64,000 bases of DNA, taken from Epiperipatus broadwayi. Taxonomy: Eukaryota > Onychophora > Udeonychophora > Euonychophora > Peripatidae. Shown here in pieces: positions 1 through 13,446 of the stretch. The stretch is from the NCBI GenBank assembly GCA_028023455.1, contig JAQFVV010000030.1:5102501-5166500 (forward strand), in the 5' to 3' direction. How positions within the stretch are numbered: the stretch's first letter is position 1; each line of letters begins with the position of its first letter. The notes beneath the pieces are model-generated. The model saw only the letters and a program-made list of their open reading frames with translations. It had not been told where the DNA came from and searched no databases. The translations under genes were made by a program, and so were the position numbers.

Positions 1-984
1 TATATTAATATCATTTTATAGAATTGTCAATAACTTTTTCCAAGAAATTCATTAATTTTGTTTCATTTTTTTCTTCTTAATATTGCTGGGAATTACTTAT
101 ATATATGCACATCTTTGTCTATACTGACTTTAAAACAAGAGTCATTTTTTCTTCCTCAATTTTTTTTTTAAAAAAAAAAGAAAAAAAAATCAAATTGCTC
201 ACTCTCTTTTCATAACATTAAAAAAAACTGACTGCCACATCTCTCGTTCAATAACATTGAAAAAATTGACTGCCCACTAAAAATGGAAAAAAACTGACTG
301 ATCGCTACATCTCTGTTTAATAATAATGAAAAACTGACTCTCCTTCAATAACATTGAAAAAACTGACCACTAAATATTGTTTCATTCATTTTTATTGCGA
401 ATTTTAATCAAAGAAAATGACCACCTGCAAATCTTATCTTGAGATAAAAGATAAAAAAAATCAGAGTTTGACAAATTGATGTTCTTTCGCGATTTTACAA
501 GAAAATTAATAATCACGTTTTATTACATCAAAGTACCTCCTTTATAAAAATAATCTTAGACACAGATAACAAACAATAAAGCTGGCAATCTATAGTCATT
601 AGAAATAGGTGTAAAAGCATTTTTGTTTTTATACAGACGTTTTCATTCTTTCACACTCTTTTGCACGTGTACATTTTTTAAATCTCCTAATCTACTAATC
701 TGATTGCCTTATTTTACACTTTCTTTCTGATCTGCTTTATTTTAACAAAATTAATGTTAAATAATTTAACACCTTATTTAATAAGGAAATACAATAAATT
801 AATATTAAATATTATTACCTTCTCTCTCTACAACTGCTTATTCATTAACTATTTATATAGACTATATAATAATAAATACACACATAAATCTATAAATCTA
901 AAAGAAATTTTTTTTTAAATAAATAATATATCTATGTGTTTGAAATGAGTCATATACATACAATATATATATATGTAATGTATG
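1..984. other. Gene-free AT-rich stretch with degenerate short tandem repeat
   Basis: No coding signal is seen. Between about 205 and 370 a diverged short motif recurs (variants of aataacattgaaaaaactgac, separated by 40-60 bases), which looks like an old, decayed tandem repeat. The rest is poly-A/poly-T runs and simple AT-rich sequence. Confidence 0.5.
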
Positions 985-1600
985 CAGGATTCAAACTCAG
1001 ACTTTCACATGACCCTCAACTCTCCATGCCATCTTATAGTGCTGACCCACCTGATCATACACATGTTGAAAAGATAAATAATCACCAATATATGCATTTC
1101 ATGCTAAACCAGCATTCATCAGTTCAACCAGATTACCATATCTACACACATATACAATCAGTGCTCAGCTTTATATTAAGATAGCCAATCTTCATACTTT
1201 AATGTACAGGCTTCAAACTACTCCAACCCACAACTTTACAGCTTTCCATTTCATTAAAAATCTGATGATGGAATGTTCAAAGCCCACGTCCTTTGCATAT
1301 GTATGCAAAAATGAATTATTCTCCTGTACATGAGGGGTCAGAATAACTAAATGTCAACATGGAGTAGGATAACAACTTTGGCACTAATGTGGGCTTTGAA
1401 TGTTTCATCATCAGATTTTCAATGAAATGGAAGGGTGAAGAGTTGTGGGTTGGAGTAATTTGAATCCTGTCCATTAAAGTATGAAGATTATTCTCCTGTA
1501 CATGAGGGGTCAGAATGACTAAATGTTAACATGGGGCAGGATAACTTTGGCGCTAATGTTGCCTTTCAACATTTCCATCATCAGTAGCTTTCTGTCTTCT
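985..1600. repeat. Hammerhead-bearing dispersed repeat (family HH-A), locus 1
   Basis: This stretch belongs to a dispersed family also found near 28.0, 30.0-31.0, 36.8-37.5, 60.8 and 61.8 kb, recognised by shared blocks such as actttcacatgaccc, gctaaaccagca and ctgatgatggaa. The left half (985-1320) reads in one direction. The right half (about 1383-1490) is an inverted copy of 1170-1300, so the locus can fold back on itself. A further block starting ttctcctgtacatgagggg occurs twice in direct orientation (about 1320 and 1492). No protein is encoded. The family is best read as a non-autonomous ribozyme-bearing element. Confidence 0.6.
1081..1137 (-). ncRNA. Hammerhead ribozyme, HH-A copy, partly decayed
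   Basis: On the minus strand the core CTGATGA (complement of 1116-1122) is followed by a 5-bp stem II (ATGCT/AGCAT, with a proper A-U closing pair), then GAAA and the palindrome ATGCAT as stem III, then A as the nucleotide before the cleavage site. Stem I is damaged (TTGAA facing TATTGG), so this copy is probably inactive. It preserves the best stem II of the family. Confidence 0.55.
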
Positions 1601-3276
1601 CTCATTTCTCTGAGGATCGTATGTAAAGTGTCTCTTCCCATTTTTGAAAATAAATAAATAATATAATAAACAATGTGAATCAAACTTATGGCACTCTCTG
1701 TGTACTTAAATAATATTTTTTTTTTCAGTACATTTAATTAAGTCTCTGACTACTGGTCCCATTGTCCCTATCTTCATTAGCTGCTGCGTATTTTTTCCTC
1801 AATCTATGTAATCTACCTTTTGTTTAGCTTAGTTTTAGTTTGCCTACGTTTTTTTTTTGTGTTGTTTAGCTCTTTCTATTACTTCTTTGAATGAGACATG
1901 TATTTTATTTAAAAAATATTAAAGATAAGGAAAATAAAACATTATTCACTTTCCGACTGTTCAACTGTTCTCCCATGTCTGAAAAAAGAAACTGTACAAA
2001 TAATTAGTGATATACAAACATTCATATATATATATTAGCAGGTAGTACAAGTAATTGTATTGGACACATTTGGTTTTCATTATTTAGACAACTGACCCAC
2101 TACTGTGCTGACAATCAAATTTGTTGACAAATTTATTTATATGGGCGCCAGTGAGCAAAATGAGATCAATAGGGCCTAAAAAATAACCCATTGACCCCCA
2201 AACTACATATGACTGACTTAATTTTTGATAGAACAATTTTATTGATAATGAGTATTTATTATTTAATAACAACTGATGTGTTCCTGACCTGAGTTTAAAT
2301 ATAGGAATTCACTACTTCATTTTTACTAAGCACGAGGCTTTCACACACAAAGAAAAAAAATGTCAAAATTAATATTACACAAGAACTTTTATTTGTTGAT
2401 ATCATTTTTAATCTTGCTAGCAAAAAAGCATGTAAACCATTTAAGCATTTTGCCAACTGCATCTGGCTGCTTGGTGTACACAAAAGGGTCTTCACCTGAT
2501 TACTCTAGAAATTATTGTCATTAAAGCGTAATGTCACACTGCATCGGACCGCTTGACAGATAATTCCCAGTTTGAAGGTCTTTGCCTACTTTGAGGCTAC
2601 TAAGAATGCGGAGTGAACATTAAATATATGTGCTAGCAAGCAATACTTTGAAATTTAAAATGTTTAACATGATATCATATTGGATATTTTTAATTATAAG
2701 AACTGAGATGAATATAATTAATTTTGACACAGACAAAATATTTCATTTATTTTACCCCTTTCTTTGATCTGCTCTTACTACTTTTCTAACAATAATTTTT
2801 CTACTGTCATGAACGCGTATAACACAAATGTATAATATATATAGTGATGTAGTACACGTATAATTAATTTATATATATTCTCTCTTATTATTTTTCTTTA
2901 AATAATTATTCTGACTAACGAATCTTTTACTGACGAACATTTAAAAAAAATAATCTTGAAAACATTTTTAAGTATAAGAAAAAAAAAATTTACAAAATGA
3001 TATTTTAATTTATTAAAATCATTTCAGTTATGCGTTATAAATCGCAAAACGTTTTTCCAAATATATATAACATTCTACAAAAAGATCCCTCTCTACAGAA
3101 ACCTTTAATTTATCGAGATCTCAATTGACTGAGTAACTAAGATCATAATTACTATCTACAGGATGTGGGATTTATTAAATCGAAGCCACAACAGTAGGGC
3201 AGCCAAAAACATAACCATGTACCAGTCGAAAAACCCACCACCTAAACGCAAGTCGGATTCAAATACAGCTGAACCA
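1601..3276. other. Gene-free AT-rich stretch
   Basis: No domain, tRNA or clear repeat was recognised. Short open frames on the minus strand at 2084-2495 have no recognisable protein content and look like chance openings in AT-rich DNA. Confidence 0.4.
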
Positions 3277-6152
3277 ATCCGGATAAAGTGAGCTTACCGT
3301 AAACTGCACTACAGGGCGCCATCTAGGCATTTGAACCTAGAAAAAATTATAAAGTAGGCAGATACGTAAGTAAAAAAAAAATTTTTTTTTTTTTTTAAAT
3401 ATTTTGGTTCCAGTTATTAGCCCATATCACTAGCTCAGTGGAATAGCAGAGATTAAATAATATAATCTAAGAGTATATAAAAAAAGAATAAAATAAGCCA
3501 CTGCCAGTAATTAGTATACATTTATTTATGCACATATATATATATATAATATTGAAAATTGTTTTAGTATCAGTTTACATTTTAACATTTAACATTATTT
3601 TTAACTTTACTTTAGATTTTAATTTACATTTTAATTTCTATTATATTATAAGTTTCCATTTTAATTAAGTTCGCACAGATGGAATTATAAAAATTTGTTT
3701 TAATAATGTTGAGTATAGATTGGTTACATAGATTACAATGGTTAAAAACATTTCAAAATAAACATAAACGATCAAAATATAAAATCATTGATACTGACAA
3801 TTGCAGAAGGAAATTTATAAGTAACCCAATAGTATTCACCATAAGATACTTGCATTGTCACCAATAACTTAAAAGACATCCGAATAAATACATTTTAGAT
3901 ACTCACCGTAAGGTATCATTATTTATCGAATGTCTATATATTTTGATCAAATATGAAAACCCAAAACATACTTAACCAATAACCAATCCATGCAAGCGTC
4001 TATAAACAACTTGAAGTTAATGCATTTTTATTTAGTGTCGAGTATGAATAGACTACATAGATTTGCATTTGAAAATAAAACATTCTATCCCTATTTAACC
4101 TTAGGCTAAAAGTTCGCAGCCAAAACTGGCGTCAATTTATCTGATATATCGATGCATTCAATGTAATATGAAATACGGCAGCACCAAAAAGTTAAGAGAA
4201 GAAATTGCCTCTCGTCAAATAGGAATATTACATCTATCTGACAAGAAGAGCAAAAAAAAAAACTCCATAGAAAGGAACTGCGTTCTCCGTCTTATAATTC
4301 CTTCCATAGGCAAACGGGTGAGTGCAACATATGAAATGATTCTGCCCATAGCGAATCTGATATTACATCTACTAATCACACCAATATATCCCATCCATTG
4401 ATCCAATTCAACTACAACACAAATATCCTAAGATTACCCTCCCCTAATATAACTTTACAAATCTATACAGCCATTCACGCCCGACTTAAGTTTAACATTT
4501 ATATAATTAATTTAACGAAAAACAAAAATCATAATAAAACTTAAAGAACAAAAAATAAATAAATGGAAATGATTTTAAATAAATAAAAAAATCAAATAAC
4601 ATTATTAATATTAATTTACATTGGTCAGATAGGATTCTATTTGTATTTTTTATATATGGAAAGTTTTTAATTTAATGTTCATAAATTATAAAGTACTTAC
4701 AGTTTTTTAAACAGTTCATCTTTATATGTTCCTTGCCATTTGAACGTGAATTCCCACGCCATCCTAAAAAGATTGGTATCCATTTAGGCATTGTTTTATT
4801 TATTCATTCGGAGGTTTTTTAGTTTAGTTGGTCCTCAATGTAGAAAACGATAGTTCATTTCTCTTTCTTTCTTTGGTAAAACTGAAGGGATTGAAGAGTG
4901 CGTCTTTTCAATCCCTTCTCCTTCACTTCCTCACGAACACATATCTGTCCCATCCTAAAAAATCAATAACTCCTCACTTTTATATTAATTTGAAGGATTG
5001 ATTTTTCATTACTTCATCGATGTGTTGATCCTTTTGCTGAGGTCCGATTTCCCGATGGATTTCTTTCATTGGCTATTTGTTTCTATTGTTTTCCTATCTG
5101 ACCGATGTTTTTACATTTGAATGCCCAAGACTAGTTTACATAACTAATTAACACAATCATTTCCATTTCTGATTAATTAATGTGTTTTCCAAGATTAAAG
5201 GTATATTTTTATCTCTAAATCTTAAGTTTTTGTTTTTAAAATATCTTTCTATTTTTAATAAAGTTTTATTTTAATAATTTTTTTTTTTCTGTGCGATTTA
5301 TATATACGAGTTTAAGAAGATATTTAATTTCGATTTTTAATTCTTAAAGAAAATTTTTAAATGCAAACTTCTTATTTTAACTTCATGTTTAATAATAAAA
5401 AAACAATGTAACGTCGTCTGTGCTGGTTACATATCGGTAAAGTTGCTTAAAAAAATGATAAAAAAAAAAAATTTTTACTTAGGGTTAGTAATTACGGTAC
5501 ACGATTAATGCAGACATTTACAAAACATCCGGTTAGTAATTTTACAAAAAGACTAAACAATATACGAGAAAAAAAATGTTGGCTATCATTTTCCCAAGGA
5601 CCATTTACGTTTACACCTCCTCCCCACAAGAGTTCTATTTCTATACATTTTATTTTTACACACGGCATGACAAGCAAATTTTTAAAATTATTTAGGAAGG
5701 TTGCATTGAAGTAAATATGTTTTGAAAGATGATGGGTTTATTTGCAGCATAATTATAAATACCACCAACTTATTTATGATTTATTGAAATGCTTACATAG
5801 GAATTACACTGAAGTAAATTCCCAAAAGTACTCTCCATAAGGTACCACATTTACCATCATAAACTTACATGGCTGTGCGCTCCTATACACATTAAAGCAT
5901 AATTTATATTAACAACAAAAAAAAAACATATCAATCGCAACCTTTTGACTTTCTTTTTAACGAAATATAAAATTATTTATACTTTCTCATGTTTAATATA
6001 TGTGCTATTTCTTTTACTGGCAGAGCTTTTATAAGATTTAAAGTATACGACTTTATGTAAACAGATAAAAATGTTTCATTTTGAGAAGAATTTGTTCAGG
6101 GTATACGTGGTTTATTAAACATTGGCCCAAGTTGGGAAAGCCAATTGTAATG
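3277..6152. repeat. 2.88-kb direct tandem duplication, copy 1
   Basis: The whole stretch is repeated immediately downstream with small substitutions and indels. Anchors such as gccatctaggcatttgaacc (3318 and 6190), the block around 4168-4400 and the T-rich block near 5000-5700 recur in the same order and spacing, about 2,876 bases apart. Short open frames at 4168-4406 and 5492-5714 lie in this repeat, are broken in the second copy, and show no protein family. I see no gene in it. Confidence 0.8.
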
Positions 6153-8960
6153 ATCCGGAGAAAGGCACTTAACGTATCTGCACTACAGGACGCCATCTAG
6201 GCATTTGAACCTAGAAAAATTTATAAAGTAGGCAGATACGTAAGTAAAAAAAAGGTTTTTTTTTTTTATTCCGGTCGTTAGCCCATGTCACTAGCTCAGT
6301 GGAATAGCAGAGATTTAATAATATAATCTAAGGGTATATAAAAAAAGAATTAAATAAGCCACTGCCAGTAATTAGCATACAAACATTTATTTATGCACAT
6401 ATATATAAGATTGAAAATTGTTTTAGTATCAGTTTACATTTTAACATTTAACATTATTTTTAACTTTACTTTGAATTTTAATTTACATTTTAATTTCTAT
6501 TATATTATAAGTTTACATTTTAATTAAGTTCGCACAGATGGGATTATAAAAGCTTGTTTTAATATGTTGTGTATAGATCGGTTACATAGATTTCAACGGT
6601 TAAAAACATTTCAAAATAAACATAAATGATCAAAATATAAAATCATTGATACTGACAATTGCAGAGGGAAATTTATAAGTAACCCAATAGTATTCACCAT
6701 AAGATACTTGCATTGTCACCAATAACTTAAAAGACATCCAAGTAAATACATTTTAGATACTCACCGTGAGGTATCATTATTTATCTAATGTCTATATATT
6801 TTAATCAAATATGAAATCCAAAACACAATTAACCGATAACGAATCCATGCAAACATCTATAAACAACTTAAATTTAATGCATTTTTATTTAGTGTCGAGT
6901 ATGAATAGACTACATAGATTTGCATTTGAGAATAAATATTTTTCTATCCCTATTTAACCTTAGGCTAAAATTCGTAGTCAAACTGGCATCAATCCATCTG
7001 ATATATCGATGTATTCAATGTAATAAAATACGGCAGCACAAAAGTTAAGAGAAGATTGCCTCTCATCAGATAGGAATATTGCATCTATCTGCGAAGAAGA
7101 GCAATAAAACAAAAAACTCCATAGAAAGGAACTGCGGTATCTGACTTATAATTCCTTCCATAGGCAAACGGGTGTGTGTGGCATATGAAGCGATTCTGCC
7201 CGTAGCGAATCTGTACTACATCTACTAAATGACACCAATATATCCAATCCATTGACCCAATCTAACCACAAAACATATAACCTAAGATTACCCTCCCCTA
7301 ATATAACTTTACAAATCTATACAGCCATTCACACCCGACTTAAGTTTAACATTTATATAATTTAACTTAACGGAAAACAGAAATCATAATAAAACTTAAA
7401 GAACAAAAAATAAATAAATGGAAATGATTTTAAATAATAAAAAAATATCAAATAACATTATTAATATTAATTTACGTTGGTCAGATAGGATTCTATTTGT
7501 ATTTTTTATATATGGAAAGTTTTTAATTTAATGTTCATAAATTATAAAGTTCTTACAGTTTTTTTAAACAATTCATCTTTATATGTTCCTTGCCGTTTGA
7601 ACGTGATTTCCCACACCGTCCTAAAAAGATTGGTATCCATTTAGCCATTGTTTTATTTATTCATTCGGAGGTTTTTTAGTTTAGTTGGTCCTCAATGTAG
7701 AAAACGATAGTTCATTTCTCTTTCTTTCTTTGGCAAAACTGAAGGGATTGAAGAGTGCGTCTTTTCAATCCCTTTTCCTTCACTTCCACACTAACACATA
7801 TCTGTCACATTGTAAATAATCAATCCATAATTTTCAAACTTGTCCTTTTATATTAATTTTCTGGATTGATGTGATGGTCCTTTTGCTGAGGTCCGACTCC
7901 ATTGTTTTTCTCTCCTATCTGACCGCTGTTTATACATATAAATGCCCACGGCTAGTTTACTAATTAAAATCCATTTCCATTTTCTGATTACTTAATGTGT
8001 TTTCCAAAATTAAAGATATATTTTTATCTCTAAATCTTTTTAAGATTTAGTTTTAAAATACTTTTTCTTTAATAAAATTTTATTTTAATAATTTTTCATC
8101 TGCGCGATTTTATATTTATATACGAGTTTAAGATTTTCAATTTTTATGTCTAACAAAAAAAAAAGAAGTTTTTAAATGCGAACTTTTTATTTTAACTTTA
8201 TGTTTAATAATAAAAAACAATGTAACAATGTCTGTGTTCATTACATATCAGTAAAATTGCTTAAAAAAAATGATCAAAAAAAAAAAAATTTTACTTAGGG
8301 TTAGTAGTTACGGTACACGATTTTCGAAGACATTTACAAAAACATCCGGTTAGTAATTTTACAAAAGACTATACAGTATACAAGAAAAAAAAATGTTGGC
8401 TATCGTTTTTCAAGGACCATTTACATTTACACCTCCTCCCCCCGAGAATTCTATTTTATTTTATACATTTTATTTTTACTCATGGCATGACAAGCAAATT
8501 TTTAAAATTATTTAGGAAGGTTGCATTGAAGTAAATATGTTTTGAAAGATGATGGGTTTATGCGTGTATATTTGCAGCACAATTATAAAAACCACCAACT
8601 TATTTATGATTTATTGAAATGCTTACATAGGAATTACACTGAAGTAAATTCCCAAAAGTACTCTCCATAAGGTACCACATTTACCATCATAAACTTAAAG
8701 CATAATTTATATTAACAACAAAAAAAACATATCACTTGCAACCTTTTGACTTTCTTTTTAACGAAATACAGTTTAAAATTATTTATACTTTCTCATGTTT
8801 AATATATGTGCTATTTCTTTTACTGGCAGAGCTTTTATAAGATTTAAAGTATACGACTTTATGTAAACAGATAAAAATGTTTCATTTTGAAAAGAATTTG
8901 TTCAGGGTATACGTGGTTTATTAAACATTGGCCCAAGTTGGGAAAGCCAATTGTAACGAT
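6153..8960. repeat. 2.88-kb direct tandem duplication, copy 2
   Basis: Second copy of the unit starting at 3277, slightly shorter because of several deletions (for example near 7830-7900, where part of the copy-1 sequence is missing). The junction sequence gatccgg at 6153 corresponds to aatccgg at 3277, and the copy ends near gatcc at 8957. The frames open in copy 1 are interrupted here, which argues against coding function. Confidence 0.8.
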
Positions 8961-9099
8961 CCAAAAAAAAATGCAGCCTCTGTGCCAGTCAAAATCGTGT
9001 ATTCATTCACAAGACCAATAATCCAAGCAAAAGTACCTTGAATCCAACCATGCACAAGATACATATGTCAGGACAAAGATGAATCCTAACCTATTTGCC

Positions 9100-10438
9100 T
9101 AAATTATTGCCTCTCTGACTAATGGATAACGTTTGTGATGACACTAGCAGTGCTTGGTTTTATTCCGTCCCAGCTGGAGGTCATGGTTCACATAGAGACT
9201 CAAAATAAAAAAGGGTTTATATGAAAAAACAATGATTTAATGGATTCTGACGATTGCAGAATGGTACAGATATGATTTGATCGATTAGTAATTGTTTGAA
9301 CCGTAATAATAATAATTCTTAATGGCAACATTACACAGAAGTGAATTTAAATCAAAGATATATTTAAATAAGTAGAGTAATTACCCTTAGAGATTGGGAG
9401 TGATGACAAACTAAACTTATTTAAGATAATACTATAGGAATTTATTAAAGAATTTAGTACAAAATAAGTAGTCTTTGTTTATACAACTTGGTGATTTTAT
9501 TTAATTCGTTTTGATGTGGCTTTGACAAACAATATAAAAGTTTGTTAATTGGTCGGCCAAAACCAATCAGCAATAAAGTATGATATTACAAATAAATCTG
9601 TTATATATATTACAAAATATGAAAGATGGGCATTTAAAACACTATTACATTTAAAGTCATTTGTATATAATGAGTGTGGGAAGCAAAATAGTTCTTAAAT
9701 AAATAATTGACAATTATACAGTCAGATTTAATTAATTAACGAAATTGTTTGTGAAGGACGTGCCATCATGGCAGAGAGCATTTCAGGTTTGCTAAATAGA
9801 TATAAAATGATGAAGAAGGCAATATGCTATTATAAATTACAACAAAATAAATGAGGTGTGTTATTGACCCTCTGGATGGCTTTACTACAGACAATTTCCT
9901 AGTAAATACAACTAGATGATGAGAAATGCTAGCCCTCCAGCCAAACATGTCTCTAAATAATCATAATAATATTTTGATGTGCATATACATCTTAATAGCA
10001 ATGCTCGAAAAGAATCCCTTGGTATGAACTATGTCTACTTTGAGGGAGTGTGAAAGATTGGACTGGTCATAGTTAAATTTTCGAAGGTCCTGATGAGTAA
10101 GTAACAAAGCAAAATAATAAATGAATGGTTGTAGCTATAAAACATTAATGCCTTAGACATATATATAGATAGTGTATCACTAACAAAATTAATCAATGAA
10201 TTCCTGATTAAAATAATCAGTTCCCTGATGTCGATAGAAAGTCCCCACAAACCTTAGTCCACTAATAAATGAATCATAAAACATAATATAGAAAAAGAAG
10301 TCACGAATTAAATTTTAAAATATATGTTGTTTTCCACACTTGAAAAATATTTCATTTATCAATAAAGGTATTAAATAGTTTATGAAAGATTACAAAATAA
10401 GACTTTAATTAACATAGACGGGCATTAAATATCAAACT
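9100..10438 (+). repeat. Long inverted repeat, left arm (1.34 kb)
   Basis: This arm is the reverse complement of 17802-19101 over its whole length. Landmarks are gactaatggataacg (left) against cgttatccattagtc (right), the cccagctggaggtcatgg block near 9168, and acatagacgggcattaaat at the inner end (10410). Similarity stops sharply at about 9100 and 10438. Short open frames inside (9766-9948, 10035-10250) are matched by non-identical frames in the other arm and have no recognisable product. Confidence 0.8.
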
Positions 10439-10960
10439 CTGTCTGAACTCTGTGCCATGTCTGCAGGACATTTCGTGAAACCATGCTACATATTTCCATT
10501 TTCATTGTCCGGACAAATACGTATAGACTGTTGGATCAAGCCACAATGACGCCGAACAGGAGCAAGGAACCAGGACGGTAATCATATCTCTCTTCCATTG
10601 AACTATTTACTTTCTACCCTTTTGTTCATACCTTTCTTAATTGAATTATATTATGAATTATTTTATTTAATGATATTTGTAATGTAACCATTTTATTAGA
10701 CTAGTCTTAAATATATATATATATATGTGTGATCATCTATCTATATTTAACCTTTTTTCCCTTCGCTATTCTTCATTACTAACATGTGTAAATATTTTGT
10801 ATTCCATTGCGGTTAAGTTTAAAAGTTAATTTTTTCCATTTAAAATCTCTTTCCAATTTTATTTATGTTTCTAAATTTCATACGAGTAGGTTTCCTTTTG
10901 TTTGCCAACTTGATCTCCTCGATAACGCTTCTTTTGTCCGCCACTAGCTTATTACGTATA
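10439..10960 (+). repeat. LTR-like / promoter-bearing repeat, copy A
   Basis: This copy shares an ordered set of signals with 63230-63990. A GC-richer leader ends in a splice-donor-like ggtaat (10575). An AT-rich middle follows, containing cccttcgctattcttcatt (near 10760; compare ccttcgttattcctcatt in the other copy). The 3' block gccaacttgatctcctcgat (near 10910) matches gccagtttgatctcctcaat near 63899. It begins right at the inner edge of the inverted-repeat arm. It may be a solo LTR or LTR fragment. No protein is encoded. Confidence 0.4.
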
Positions 10961-11159
10961 TCAGATTTAGCTATATACATTTTAAATAATTTTTAAACTC
11001 TGTTTTAGTGCAAAGCAATAAAAAATGCTTTGTGAAAGATTTTTATTATTGTACTTTATCGAGGAGATTTGGGTTGACAATTTTAATAAAATTGGGAAGA
11101 AAAGATTTAGACCGCAAACATATTAATCTGTTTTTATTGTCTAATTAGTTTCCATTAAT

Positions 11160-11950
11160 TTAGGGGAATAGCGGAGGCCATTAAATCATTATTCATATTT
11201 TAAAGTTGTTAATTAAACATATTACTTAACTATAAAAAGCTGTTTTGCAATATTATTTTATAGCCGCAGGTATTACAACTTAATAACATTCCTTAGATAA
11301 ACGACTCATATAAATAGGACCCAAAATTCAATCATCAGTGGAGAGTATGTAGATTCGTAAGGCATCCATTGAAAGAATCTACGTCACTCAAATTTCTCAA
11401 GAAATATCTTTTCTCCATGACCAGGCCAACTCAACTCCAGCCAGCCTGCCACTACTGATAAACATCCACGAAGCTGCTGCTGTACTGTGAAAACCACCCG
11501 GGTGATCTGCTACTTGCTTTCCAAAGGTAACACTGTAAAGTGCCACCCTTATGAACTCAGAACTTTTTCCTAACATGAAAATTTAATATTAATTATTTGT
11601 AACTTTTATAGTCTATTTTATTCTATAACCATTTTGATTAGCCTCGTAATTTCTTTCACTTTTAATTTAATGCGGCAATTATTTTATTAATATTTTGTCT
11701 AATATATATATATTTTAAATGCTAAATGATATTTTGATGAACTCCCACCCTCGCCAGTATAGTTATTTTTACCTTAGCTCCTGCATTAGATAGGAGTAAC
11801 ACTTAATTAATTAGTTTGTTTTACTTTTAAAACTATAACGCTTGCTAGGTTGGGAGAAGATTATTTTAAAAAAATGTTTTACTAATTATTATACTTTTTG
11901 CGTAAACAACAGAGAGACAAATAAAGTTTCACCTTTGATTAGTTTACAAT
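11160..11950 (+). repeat. LTR-like / promoter-bearing repeat, copy B
   Basis: This copy shares the agcggaggc block near its start (11173; compare 63242), a TATA box, a GC-richer leader ending in a splice-donor-like aaggtaac (about 11525) and a following AT-rich segment with the copy at 63230-63990. The family resembles a long terminal repeat with its promoter and 5' leader, but no matching internal coding region lies beside it. Identification as an LTR is inference. Confidence 0.4.
11309..11339 (+). promoter_or_regulatory. TATA box plus TCAGT initiator-like site
   Basis: TATAAATAG at 11309-11317 is followed 28 bases downstream (counting from the first T of TATA to the A of the initiator) by TCAGT at 11335-11339. 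That spacing is typical of RNA polymerase II promoters, and TCAGT initiators are common in retroelement LTRs. The site sits in the repeat copy at 11160-11950. Confidence 0.45.
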
Positions 11951-12380
11951 TTATACAATGTTGATAATCTTCGTAAGAGTGCAATATTAATGCAAACAAA
12001 TATATTAACTATATATATTACTTTTTATGTCTTTATTCTCACCCATCTAAACATATATATAAATATTTTTCTTAAAGCACACCGTAGACTTAATTGTATA
12101 CTATGTTATACATATGTGGAATTTTATTAAATAAGTGCAATGAAAGGGGGGGAGGGAATTTATAACTTTTGTTGGTATTAAAATATTTTTCTAATAATAT
12201 CTTTAAACTTCGTTTTATAAATACGATTATACCATTATCTTTGATGTTATTATTATAGGTTGTAAGCTTAATTACATATATTTGACTAGTTATTAGTCTG
12301 TCCCAAAGCGTTGTTAGCATAGGCCACTCTTCATGTTTTAAACTTTATCTAGAGACACGCGTCGGAATGCCCGAGCCATC

Positions 12381-12617
12381 TCATCTTCGTTTCAGGTCGC
12401 AAACAGGGCAATGAATGTCCCTGGACCATATATATATACTCGCACAACGAGAGCAATGCATGGGAAAATTCCGGCAAAGTTCGGCCCAGTGCATCTCCGT
12501 CCGAGGACCCTTTGTCAACCGATTCCACAAAATGTGGGGTGGCAAATTGGCTAGACTATTTCTTCTGTTAATCTGATAAAGCACCTCAAAGTTCTGGATC
12601 CGCAAATATTCGGCCAT
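12381..12617 (-). CDS. Short unidentified ORF with a zinc-ribbon-like motif
   Basis: A 78-residue open frame, less AT-rich than its surroundings. Near its end it has two CxxC pairs separated by twelve residues (CSRC ... HCPVC), the spacing of a small zinc ribbon, in a tryptophan-rich context (HWAEL, YIWSRD). I do not recognise the family. No start signal, introns or flanking exons are evident. It could be a fragment of a transposase or of a former gene, or an exon of something larger. The local base composition shift is the main reason to keep it. Confidence 0.25.
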   Translation of the reverse strand: MAEYLRIQNFEVLYQINRRNSLANLPPHILWNRLTKGPRTEMHWAELCRNFPMHCSRCASIYIWSRDIHCPVCDLKRR

Positions 12618-13233
12618 TATGCTAACACTGCGTCACTTTATATTAGATCCCTCTTCAAAAAGCTCAAGCCTATAAATATCTGTATCTAATATTATGTTCT
12701 AATTAAACATATCTCATAAATTTAAATAACTTTTGATGTGTTGCGTGACGACTCTATATATATATAATTTAGAGAAATAATTCCACATACGTTCAGTAAA
12801 TAAATCGTTATTAAAAATTATATTTTCTTGTATATAAACTTATGATAGTTTGGTTAACCGACAATTATGTAACCCATCCTGGGATCAGTCAAGGTTGTGT
12901 TTTTGTTTGTAATTCGGGCAAATCATTATAAAATGTACACTTTATAAATGCGCTAGATTAATTGAAATGTCATTACGCTGCATCAAAATTCTTCCAAACT
13001 TATTTGTAAATACTTTTGCTCAAGTGCAAGTAAGCACAAAGTAACTTATTTGTAATACGAGGCTAATCACCATTTAATATAATTCAAATGTATATATTTT
13101 TTGATTTCTATTTGTTTCGTTATTAAATATAAATTTAAAACTAAACATCTGGTCATTGCTCATTCTTTAGTTAATTGATTTAGTTAAATTTTAAATGTCA
13201 TGATTGGTGGAATGATGTAAGATCCCATTAAAG

Positions 13234-13446
13234 TTAAGCATAAGTGTTTGTCTGTTTTAAAATGTATATACGCATTTGTCTTGATTTTCCTCTGAGTCTC
13301 TTTGCTTCTCCGATGTGCGATGTCGGCCGGTGGTAAATTGAATACTCTAGTATCATTGGATCTTGTTGCTCATAAGCTAGTAGATCTGGAATCTGGGCAT
13401 ACAGGGCAGAGTTCGTGATTGTTCCTAACATATGTATCTCGCACAT
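13234..13446 (-). pseudogene. Possible retroelement polyprotein fragment (unconfirmed)
   Basis: A 70-residue open frame containing AQIPDLLAYEQQDP reads like the linker between the RNase H and integrase parts of a Ty3/gypsy polyprotein, where a short EIHML-type stretch and an IPDLLxxQxxDP-type stretch can follow the RNase H. Upstream on the same strand (13447-13540) the frame is broken. No catalytic motif is visible, so this is a weak assignment from general resemblance. Confidence 0.25.

Noticed and set aside
1262-1300. CTGATGATGGAA block in HH-A repeats (also near 30258)
   Set aside because: It resembles a second hammerhead core, but there is no GAAA box or stem II. It is a separate conserved piece of the repeat.
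3431-3441. TAGCTCAGTGG, an A-box-like tRNA D-arm motif (again near 6292), with ggttcaaatgcc on the other strand
   Set aside because: The two boxes lie on opposite strands and in the wrong order, and no cloverleaf forms, so no tRNA gene or SINE is supported.
4168-4406. Overlapping plus- and minus-strand ORFs of 77 and 63 codons
   Set aside because: Both are disrupted in the second copy of the tandem duplication and have no family resemblance.
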